Shown here in pieces: positions 55,096 through 64,000 of a stretch of 64,000 nt of DNA (positions are counted from its first letter, which is position 1; every line of letters starts with the position of its first letter). This stretch comes from Oscarella lobularis (lineage: Eukaryota > Porifera > Homoscleromorpha > Homosclerophorida > Oscarellidae), in NCBI RefSeq assembly GCF_947507565.1, contig NC_089192.1, positions 1,984,001 to 2,048,000 on the forward strand. The letters run 5' to 3'. The notes beneath the pieces are model-generated. The model was not told the DNA's origin. It worked only from the letters and a program-made list of their open reading frames with translations, and did no database searches. The position numbers were made by a program, and so were the translations under genes.

Positions 55096-56825
55096 CCTCG
55101 TATTTCCGTGACGTCAGGAGAAGTCTCATTCCTCCGATTTATCTCCTTTCGCCATTTTGACCGCACGCAAGTCGGCGGCTCAGTGTTGACTACATAGTCG
55201 CTCTCAACGAAGCAGCTGCAGGTATGAAAGGAAATCATGCGAGAAAAATTTCCTTGAGCTAGCCAAAATAGTGATCGAATTGTCCGTCCTTGTCCCTCGC
55301 GATCGATTCTCCATTCTCTGGAATTTCCACCTAAGTAGACCACAGCTTTGAGTTCTAACTTCTCCCCTTGTGTGTGGCCATGGTTTGGGGCTCTATATAG
55401 ACTCGAACCCGATTGGGAGCCCCTATTCCTGTTTACAACGTCAACTCAGCTCATTTGTTTAATTAACCAATATGCTAGCACACTAAAAAAGCTGTGGTGA
55501 TATTCGACTGATATATTCTTGGGAAGCCTAGGACGAGTAACGAGTAACACAAAAGCCTTCGTTTATAAAGGTCTGCTTGAAGACACGAACTCAATTGAGT
55601 GGGAGAAATAATCCTGATTGACGTGTCCGAGCCTAAATCTGAATCGTGCAAAGTCTAGTAGAGTAGGTGCGCATCTGGGAGCTCAGTAGCTCTGGGTGTG
55701 AGCCCAGAAAGTTCCTGGGGAAAAATTATTTATTCTCAAATTTGCTACCGAAACAGGGTCCGATTTGTACGGTGAGTAGGGCTCGTGGTACAGTTGTTGC
55801 AAGCAGTGCATTTACTTCTCGGTCTCCAGAACGAAGCTGCGTTTCATCTTCGATTTTGAGAAGATAATGCGTCAAGCGAATGCTTTCCCCAAAACGCCGG
55901 CCACAATCATGGCACTTGAAACTGAAGAAGAAAAGCGGTGTTGTACCGCGGTAGGTGCATGTTTGCGCGATCACCAATGCTTTTTCAGGTAATGATGTCA
56001 AAGCACCTAATGTCTTTGATTGACGCAATCGTCCTGCGTTGGTTCCAAGATGACTCGTCGGATTCTGTCGTCGTCTTAGAATCACAGAGACCATGAACTA
56101 GTGGACGAGTCTTTGCTTTATTGCATGGTATACGTTTTGCACGGTATACGTCTTTTACTCTTACGCAGGTGGGGGTGGGGGGAGGGAGAAGGGATGTGTC
56201 GCGCGTGGGCGTCTTTATATAGTTAGGTCGCAACGCAACGAAACATAGATAAAGGCAAATGATTTTTATTCAATAAACCCGGAAATAAACCGGAAGTTAA
56301 CTCGAACTACAAACGATCGTCCTTTCGGCGTCTTCAGGCTGGGAGGGCGATTCACCCACGCCCCCTGGTGGACCCGGAGCCCGGAGCTTCGATTGACCCA
56401 CGAAGCACGGGGTACGGCCTCTTTATCCTCGATTGGCCTCGGAGATGGGCCTTGGGAGTGAAGCGTCCTCGGATGTGAGTCCGCCACCCATGTTATCCAA
56501 GGGGACCGCTATTGTGACCCACCGCGTCTCGCCATAGTGGGGAAGCCAACTCTATCGGCCCCTGCTATAGAGGTACGGCCTCTTTCACCTCGTTGGCCTC
56601 GGAGGTCTTTGGGAGTAGATAACACGTGTTTGAGCGAGAACTTCGCCGAAGTGAGTCTCTAGCACAGGATGAAGACAGGCTGCATCTATAGGACAAAAAA
56701 ACATTACATGTACAGTATACTGCTGGCTCGGAGTTAAGTTACCTGTTTATGCAACGCTGTGAGAAAGATTATACGACGCAAAAGACAAAGTCAGATCGTC
56801 GTATGTGTAAGCTTAAGAATGCAGA

Positions 56826-56965
56826 GATCGATATCACTAAGACTTTCTATGTAGACATCATCTCTCTCTGATCTCCTATGTAGAGATCGATCTCTCCAGA
56901 TTTTTTTCTTTAGTGATCGATCTCACAGATTTTCTATGTAGAGGGCGATAGAGATCGATCTAAGT
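56826..56965. repeat. GATCGATCTC / TCTATGTAGA simple-sequence tract
   Basis: Repeated agatcgat, ctctatgtag and gatcgatct words over about 140 bp, related in composition to the interior of the fold-back element at 34760-34960. Confidence 0.6.
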
Positions 56966-57676
56966 GGAACTGTAACTAAACGAGGCCCCTTTTGTAGCAT
57001 ACCTTCTTTTGTCTTTGGCTTTCAGATGGCCGCTTTTGTTAGCCACGAAGCGACGTAAAAGCTCTTCTTTGGTCGAAAGCGTCTTTTGCAAACTAACGAT
57101 CTCCCAGTTCAGTTCGAGAACGAGCTTCGTAGAGACGTAAACGCGAACTGAAAGAGCTAACAGTGGCCTAGTGAGTTTGAGAGACGGCGAGACCGTACGT
57201 ACGACGCACGTACCGTTCTTTCAAGAACATCCACTCTGGGGCCCCGACGCCCTATTTGCTCGCCAACGATCCGCATGGATTTTCTCTCGTTTTCCTGCCC
57301 AGAGCTTACCAGATTTTCGATTTGTTTTCGACCGCGCGAAGGAGAAAATCGGGCGCAAAAGAGGTTTAGCGAACGCTATAGCGCACGCGATCTCTGACGT
57401 CACCATGCGACTACATTGACCCATGATGACAATATCCCAATTTTTTCACCACGAAGAACCTAATGAAAACAGTCAATTTTTAAAGCCTCACGTGAATAAT
57501 TCAGAAGGCATAATTGACGCAGAAATACAGCAGAGAGTATAGATCATGAATGTTATTTTGATGTACACACACAATCCTCTCTAATCAATCCTAATGTTAG
57601 TAACGTCAAATAGAAAACTATGGAAATAATTTCTCAGAGCTGCGATAAATGCGCAGCAGTCGGCAGGCACTAATAT

Positions 57677-60600
57677 TTAGGTGCTGCGCTGTTCCTTCTT
57701 GTTTAAAAGAGGCTCCAAATCTGTTCCTTTTCTTCTTTTACACAACCTTTTTACAATTATGACCATAGGAACAGTTGCCACAAAAACAAGGAAAGCCATA
57801 TTGATTGCCACAACTATACCAGCACCAGCTTCGGTTTCGATATCTCGTGCCGTCATGCAGTTGTACGTTACAAGAACGGCGCCAAATGCCGCAATATCTA
57901 CAAAATTCTCCACTTTCCATGAATCTGAAGAGCTTCTGTACGGCATACAAGAATTCACAAAAACCCCAAACCCTAAAATCCAAACGTTGACAAAAATTGC
58001 TTGTACGTCACGCAAATCGTAGGTGAAGAATGTCAAAAAACAGGCAAGACCAAGGCGACGAATCATGAATACAATAGAGGCATATTCATTGTAAGGCGAT
58101 CGGTAAGGAGAAGCCAAATCAGCAACAACCGACGTGCCGACGTCAGGACGGTGAAGACGGAAATTGCGATAGAGAACAATGTAGAAGAAAACGGGTAAGG
58201 AAACAACGTAGACAGCCACCATTACAGAAGCAATAGAAACGAGGGTAACGTGCTCCGACGATGAACATCGAATCCAAGGAAAAGCCTTCATGTACGATTC
58301 TCCATCTCCCATGTCTTTTTCGCAGAACTGAAGAACTTCTAATGCACAAGCGGAAATTGGAAAGTAGAAGATATTAAGAAGAAAGATAAAACTTCGTGCA
58401 CTGCTTCGTTTTGTTGCTTTTAGTAAATCCCGTCGTTCCTCTGCGTCCTTAGCTCGACAAGAAAGAAGGGCATAATCTAAAAAGCGAATAGACGAAAAGG
58501 CTATGCCTATCACAAAAGGCAGAGATGCTATGACAACGAGTTTTGGTAGCGGATGCAACAGAAACGGAAATGTGCAGGCAAGACCAGCAAAGTTGAAGTT
58601 GAATATATGCCCAACAGCCTTGGCGATTCTGTACACTTTTGCTTTGTTCAAAATTGCGACAAACGAACAATATTCGCAGTCCACTCTCGAATCTGTCACT
58701 TTGAGGGATCCCAGAATTTGAGCGTAGACAACCAGTATCATGACGTGAACCTTAGCTTCAGATAATCCCCCAAAGAGAGCCACAAACAACGTCAGAAAAT
58801 ACATTTCAGCTAGATACGTCGGCACAAGATCAATAAACGCCAAAAGAAGTAAGAGAATCGACTGAAATGTAACTGCCAAGATTTTAAACGCCTTAAACGA
58901 TCGTCTCTGACAAAGATTCGGACAGAAACGGGTCAACAGCCAAATCGTAGCTGAGATTAGAACGATACTGGTGACAACTGCTAAGATTACTGTGGCGCCC
59001 AAAGTTCGGTCGACGCACTTAACGCATTTTTGTCCATCGTGATAGAATTGATTGACACAAAGCGAGCACAGTCTGCCACGATGATTAGGACTACAAAGGC
59101 ACGACTCGTCGCACTGAAAGTTCTCAAGGCTGTCCGACAGCCAACAGGTACAATTTCCGTGAGGATTACACGGAAAGAAGTTCTTGTACTCGTAATTGCA
59201 TTGAATTAAAGTAAAAGCTTTTTGTGGTGAAGGTGAAGGATAATGATTTTTTTCAATTTTTATTGTATTATTGTGACCTTCTCCTTGACAAGTCCCGCCG
59301 CGCGGACACGACGAGCAGACCCCTCTATGTCCGTAGTACCCTTCATCACAGTAGCAAAGGTTGCGTTTATAATAGGAACTGTTTACGGCCAGTGTCCCGT
59401 GCTTGCTGTACGCAAGCCTGAGAAGAGGACACGTGAATCTGTCTTCACGTCGCTCTTTGATCATTACAGAATAGTCGGGTTTTGCAAACCAAGGTAGCGA
59501 ATTACCTTTACCTCCCGACATGAAAACGTTGTTTTGAAAATTCATTACCATAATGTGAGGAATTGTCATTGCGTTAAGAAGGCTGCCGGTCAAATTGTTA
59601 TCCGACAGGTCCAAAAATTGCAAGTAAAGTAAAGTGAATTTTAAATTTGGAAGCTCCCCGGACAGAGAGTTATTTGAAAAGTCGAGCACGAAAACATTTG
59701 CCATCAACCAAATTCGTTCGGAAAAACGTCCGTACATGCCAGTCGAACTGAAATCCATAACAGCTGTTGTTTCGCTTTGCGGACTGCGGCAAAACGCTTT
59801 TGCAAATCGTTCTACAGAAATATTGAACGGATTGCTTCCGAAGTTAAGAAGCTTGATACTAGGAAGCCTAACAAACGAGCTGAGATTTGTGAACCGATTA
59901 CACGAGACGTCAAGGTATGTCAAGTTCGTGTGGTTCAATATTGAAGATGGCACAGTCCCGAACATGCGGTTCGTGTTGACGTCCAACACTGTTAGATTCG
60001 GTATTCTGTCAAAGTCGTCAGGAAGCTTTCCCTCTAGAGAATTGTTCGACACAATGAGATGAACAAGAAACGGATACCAACGACTGAGTCTACTAGGCAA
60101 TTCTCCAACGAGATTATTTCCAGAAACGAGAATATACTGCAAGTTTCTGAGCGAACGGAAGAGGCTAAAATTACCACGTAGTCGCAAGAGAGATAAATCT
60201 AGAAACCACAACTTTGTCAGACGAGTTAAACTTGGCGGAATCGTTCCATTTATTCGCGTGTTGCCAATGCTAAGAACTTCTAGATTCGTAAGTCTATCAA
60301 TATTTGCTGAAATTGATCCGTGGATATCATTGTTGCATAGCTGTATCTTCTTCAGCTTGGGCCAAGTAGCCAAGACATTCCAAGGAACAATGCCGTAAAA
60401 AGAGTTGGACGCTAAATCAAGTTGACTAAGCATTGGAACGTTGGGCACCAAAAGATGTTCTAGGTTTCCTTTCAGATGATTTCGCGACAAGTAAATAATT
60501 TCCAAAGCTTTCAAACTCCATATTGCCTTTGGCAAGAAACCGGTCATATTGTTAACGTTGTTAAAAATCTCTTTAACTAAGCCTTTATATGGATCTTTGT

Positions 60601-61191
60601 CGTGGCACGAGATACCGTACCAGCAGTTGCAGTGAGGCAATGAACTATTCCAGTTCGTTCTATTTATCCAAGTCTGACCGTTTGTGGCTGAGAAAATTTC
60701 GTTAAGACTTTCTCTCTCTCTACGCTGCAGTGAAGTGAAATTTTTTGTCGATGTACACGTAAAAGAGCTGTCAATCTTAGGCTTCCAAAGTCGTTTGGAT
60801 ACGGCACCGCTTTGAGTATAAAAAACCACTTCAGTTTCGTCGTTGTAAAGAATTTTCGACGGAGCTCTTGTCTCTGTTTCTATACAAGTAACAGAAGGCG
60901 GAAATAGAAAGTGACATAGAACGAAACTATGCGGTAAATGGCCCTTGAAAGATCTCCTCGCGAAACGAGCTTAAAATACTGCTATAGTACTTATTCGAAT
61001 ATGCAAGCCTCAACACGTGCACTATGTAATAGGTGACGAAGGTAATCTATTATAATTAACTAAACGACTGACAAGTTCGCCTTACCTCTCACGAGACTCT
61101 CCCTTATTGCAAAGCCATCTATTGCAGGAATCTGACCTACAAGGCATGATATCAAACTGAGAAGAGAACAAGATATCACGACGTTCTTCAT
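57677..61191 (-). CDS. Plant-type LRR multipass receptor with Cys-rich module
   Basis: Exon 1 is 61086-61191 (signal peptide MKNVVISCSLLSLISCLVG) and exon 2 is 57677-60879; the join is phase-consistent and gives 1,102 residues. An N-terminal cap (LNEIFSATNGQTW ... WYGISC) is followed by about 12 leucine-rich repeats of the plant-specific form with a GxIP/GxLP step (INGTIPPSLTRL, LVGELPSRLSRW, LSGELPNLKF). Next is a Cys-rich GCC/EGF-like module (CYCDEGYYGHRGVCSSC, CLCSPNHRGRLCSLC, CVKC). The C-terminal about 400 residues carry several hydrophobic helices (VILAVVTSIVLISATIWLLT, ILLLLLAFIDLVPTYL and others) and the signature LRRN-type loop RRLGLACFLTFFTYD then CMPYRSSSDSW, typical of large GCC-repeat multipass proteins of protists and some invertebrates. 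A surface receptor is likely; the ligand is unknown. Confidence 0.88.
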
Positions 61192-63055
61192 TCGTAACTG
61201 AAAGCGGATGATTAGAGCATGCGCAAAGAAAACTGAGCATGGAAACATCTGCATACGCTTGAGAAATAAAAATTCACTCATTCGGACTCTCCGTGACGAC
61301 AGTCGAGTATATACCAACGTTAAAGAACGCGACTTTATTTAGACGATGGTATGGTAGACGGGCAAACATAAGCTAATTTCATTTCAGTAAGGTGGTCTAT
61401 AAGGCAACAAGATCGAGGCCAAAGGGCTACGTAACATTGACTAGTCAAGAACGAGGAGTGCCATCACATATGTTATGGAATTACGAACATATCGTTCATA
61501 ACTAATGACAGCGGTCAGTCACAGACTGCAGGGCGAAAAATCCAATTATGGATAAAGAAAGAAAAAAGTCGTCAATCTACGAAACGACGGCTAAATTCTT
61601 CGGCTACGATACTGACTGAGGATTGCGGAAGAATCGATATTACAGACACCTTCTTTACAACGACGTGCCTATATCCGTGTCTGCGTACTGATTCCTCAAC
61701 GGGACCCCCTTCTATTTCATCTGACATGCGAAGAGTCGAGAACGAGAGTCTGCGAGAGTCGACGGTCTCTCGTTTACGATCGACGGACGAGCTGAGGGTC
61801 GCGATCACGCGACTGAGAAAATGAACTCACATGGTACGTGCGTCTTAAAATAGCGTTCAGCGGCTTTCAGCTGAAATGAAGAAGCGCTTGGACGTGCTCG
61901 ACGTCGTCGGAAGATTCGGAGACAAACGGTGATCCCGAAGACAGGGCCGCTTCATTTATTGCTATATTGGCTGAGGTAGCTAACGAAAAATCAGAACAGA
62001 TCTAGTCTTGATTGCTGATGCTACTGTTTTTAGAACGTTATCGTGATTCTTTGAGTTGCTGCTAAATATAACTATTTGATGTAATAAAAGACACTGTCGC
62101 GATCTTCTCGCATGAACGCGGATAGAAGTGAGAAGGCTACGAAGCTCTCTTAGAAGCCAAGGAAGGTATCAGTTCTGCGGTAGACAAAAGTGGACATATC
62201 GCTTCCGTTGACATTATCCGTACTCTACGTTGTCCGTGCGTACGGAAAAAAGGCGCAAACGCAAAGTAAAGGAAGTCAAGGAACTTTTAGTGATCGATAA
62301 CGCTTAAACGCTAAACGGATGAGGCCCCCTTTGGGGGTTCAATACCACTCGAGCCACGGGATTTTGGCTCGCGGCGGCCGTTGTGAACATCGCGCGCTCA
62401 CATAATTTAAGCCATATGGAGACATACCTTATAGCTTTTCTTCGAGCTTCGGAGAAAAGAATTCGACTGATGACAGAGGAGAGACGAGCTTCGAAACGGC
62501 AACGGATGAATTCGGCTCTTGGGTGATGGGGAACCACTGAGACGCATCGACCAACCGGTCTAAGTGTAGGCTTTTAGAGTACCGTTAAACGGAATACCTG
62601 AATTCGCGTCGCGAGCTTTACCTTACGTTTCGCAAGGCGAAATCTGTATGTGAGACACCTTAGGGAGCCTCACCTTTTCGTAAAGACGTTAGCGGCAAGA
62701 AAAAGCGCTTTGGAAAGCATCCTACTCGTAGCAGAAACGCGTCCTGCGAAAAATTGAGCGAAAAGGATTACACTTCTTTGACCATTACCCGGATAAAAAC
62801 ATAATGATACCCGGATAAGGACATCAAGTTTTTATTGAAACAAAGCAGCACACTAAACCAGCAGTGACAAAATGACGGTTTGGTAGAGTGACACAAAAAG
62901 CTAAAATAATGTCATGCAAAAATGCATAGCAGCACGGCTAAATTAGGCTAAACTAAATTTAGGTAATAGTGTAAGTTACTATAGAAACGCAGTGCACTTT
63001 GTATGCATGTATAAGACAGACAAAAGTGAAAAAAACACTTTCAGTTCGAGCTAAC
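61192..63055. other. Intergenic; one repeat, one doubtful frame
   Basis: A minus-strand TATA-like element (TATATA near 61306-61316) lies about 120 bp before the LRR gene start. A frame at 61572-61808 (minus; MSDEIEGGPVEESVRRHGYR) has no recognised domain or splice context. The interspersed repeat occupies 62310-62830. Nothing else seen. Confidence 0.45.
62310..62830 (-). repeat. Interspersed repeat, about 510 bp, copy 2
   Basis: Inverted relative to 44840-45350 and alignable across its length with many substitutions. It ends near ATACCCGGATAA motifs. Confidence 0.75.
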
Positions 63056-64000
63056 CTACTGAGCTTCTTGCTTCCTAGCTTCCTCCCCTTCCATTCCGAT
63101 CTCAACATCCAGGACCAGATCTTGCTTTTCTTCGTCGGGCAGAAATTCAAAGGTCGTGAGTAGCCAATCATCCTCCGCGAGACTCGTTCCGTTCATTTCG
63201 ACAGAAAAAGATGCTTCAGGTAAATCAACAATTTCAAACAATTTAGCAATTTTTTCAAGAACTTCTGCTCTAGTTGCGTTCAAAGGAAACAAAACGTCAT
63301 CAACAGATCTCTCCTCTTGATCACGACTGCCTTTCAGACGAATTTTGAAATTCTTAAAAATCGGACTTACAGAAACAACAATTTGTGCAAGAGGGTCGCT
63401 GTCAACAAAAGCGAGCAGCTCTTTCAGCGTGCACTTTTCTTCGGACTCAGACTCCGAGTCGACTTCAGGTCTTTCCATTGGCGTATCGTTGAGGGCAATT
63501 TCGTACGCTTCTTTCTTGTCAATCAAATCGTCCATTCCCAGATGCTCGAACAGTTCCGTCAGAACTTCGTCGTAGGTCTTGCCGACCTCGACTTCGACTT
63601 CTATTCGTTGGTCCTCAAACCGGAGAATGAGATCGGCCTCTTCGGGCCCTTCTTCAATTGTCATTTTTATATGAATTTGAGAATAGTTTTCGTCGGCTTG
63701 AGGCTGCAAAGTAACGGCAAAGGTTTCGTCATTGATAGCTACATTCTCTTTGACAGAGGTGAAACCGCACCTCTTTTTCTTTTCACCTAAAAGTGCCGAA
63801 GCAACTAGTTTCAATTCTCCTGCGGTAATTCCTTCATCAGGAAGCTCAAAATGCACGTCTGGGAGCGAGCTACCGCTCTTTTCTACGGCTATATTAGCTT
63901 GACACAATTTCGGCGGAACTGTTGTCCAGTATCCAAGGCAAATCGTCGCCATTGGTTTAGGGGAGAGTACCAAGTTGGAGATGTCAGTGTTTCGTCCAAT
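63056..64000 (-). CDS. Acidic hypothetical protein (5' end outside window)
   Basis: A minus-strand frame is open from the right edge to the stop at 63056, giving at least 314 residues, so the start lies outside. The protein is rich in Glu/Asp and has no membrane segment. Three stretches look like repeated beta-grasp or ubiquitin-like halves: IHIKMTIEEGPEEADLILRF with VEVGKTYDEVLTELFEHLG; VVSVSPIFKNFKIRLKG with NATRAEVLEKIAKLFEIV; and a final FSVEMNGTSLAEDDWLLTTF. An acidic serine linker (DSESESEEK) separates the first two. I do not recognise the family; tandem ubiquitin-like domains are a guess from the pattern of strands and helices. Probably cytosolic. Confidence 0.65.
   Translation of the reverse strand: MGRNTDISNLVLSPKPMATICLGYWTTVPPKLCQANIAVEKSGSSLPDVHFELPDEGITAGELKLVASALLGEKKKRCGFTSVKENVAINDETFAVTLQPQADENYSQIHIKMTIEEGPEEADLILRFEDQRIEVEVEVGKTYDEVLTELFEHLGMDDLIDKKEAYEIALNDTPMERPEVDSESESEEKCTLKELLAFVDSDPLAQIVVSVSPIFKNFKIRLKGSRDQEERSVDDVLFPLNATRAEVLEKIAKLFEIVDLPEASFSVEMNGTSLAEDDWLLTTFEFLPDEEKQDLVLDVEIGMEGEEARKQEAQ

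Larger units (their letters stand above)
54570..57676. other. Intergenic; repeats, no gene seen
   Basis: Contains dispersed repeat copy 2 (54915-55095), a local duplication of ggtacggcctcttt ... ggcctcggag (56411-56446 and 56571-56603) and an atcgatctc/tctatgtaga-rich tract (56826-56965). Frames at 55726-56094 and 57171-57419 have no family features I can defend. Confidence 0.5.

Noticed and set aside
55377-55410. Possible tRNA because of ggttcgagtc on the minus strand
   Set aside because: The flanking bases do not form a T-arm stem, and no acceptor, D-arm or anticodon arm can be drawn. No convincing tRNA or rRNA was found anywhere in the window.
55726-56094. Zinc-finger-like frame (CHDCGRRFG) on the minus strand
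   Set aside because: Only one incomplete C-x2-C motif, no following histidine pair at the right spacing, no splice context.
57171-57419. Open frame of 82 codons upstream of the LRR gene's 3' end
   Set aside because: No domain, signal or splice support; composition like the surrounding non-coding DNA.

Overview
This is a eukaryotic, almost certainly metazoan, window. Coding sequence is split by many short GT-AG introns, often about 50-60 nt. The products are animal-type: an insulin-receptor-like tyrosine kinase, an ankyrin/death-domain protein, SLC17 and SLC25-type carriers, and a mucin-like cadherin-repeat membrane protein. Compact introns together with this repertoire suggest a sponge, possibly a homoscleromorph. 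That is inference; no ribosomal or mitochondrial marker is present to confirm it.

Layout. 1-14850 (minus) holds a giant mucin-type membrane protein gene (copy A) whose 3' end runs off the left edge. 15525-17416 (minus) is an ankyrin/death-domain gene. 19163-20265 (plus) is a CD225/dispanin-like gene. 20570-24159 (minus) holds a decayed SLC17-like copy, a decayed SLC25A32-like carrier and a near-intact SLC17 gene. 26418-28301 has two secreted or membrane-anchored orphan genes. 29018-32299 is a young LTR retroelement with identical LTRs that encodes Gag, protease and an integrase C-terminal domain but no reverse transcriptase. 33281-33619 (plus) is a cysteine-rich secreted protein, and 34619-35173 is a fold-back element. 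35720-36440 is a receptor-kinase fragment. 37837-44473 (plus) is copy B of the mucin-type gene, in inverted orientation to copy A. 46699-47112 is an orphan kinase C-lobe. 49113-54569 (plus) is the complete insulin-receptor-like kinase. 57677-61191 (minus) is a plant-type-LRR multipass receptor. 63056-64000 (minus) is a partial acidic protein.

The main story is the inverted pair A/B. They share about 1.2 kb of upstream sequence, a signal-peptide exon, an unusual GC-AG first intron, DUF4215-type cysteine repeats and about a dozen cadherin-like exons. The stalk between signal peptide and cysteine repeats is unrelated: about 145 copies of a 21-residue Thr/Pro mucin unit in A, about 31 copies of a 14-residue Ser-Gly unit in B that looks like a glycosaminoglycan attachment stalk. 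Each copy carries exactly one visible reading-frame lesion in its giant exon, a nonsense codon in A and a +1 T in a homopolymer in B. These are either recent inactivations or base errors.

Much of the rest is cell-surface or signalling material (receptor kinase, LRR receptor, death-domain adaptor, CD225 protein, secreted peptides) mixed with repeats and pseudogenes.
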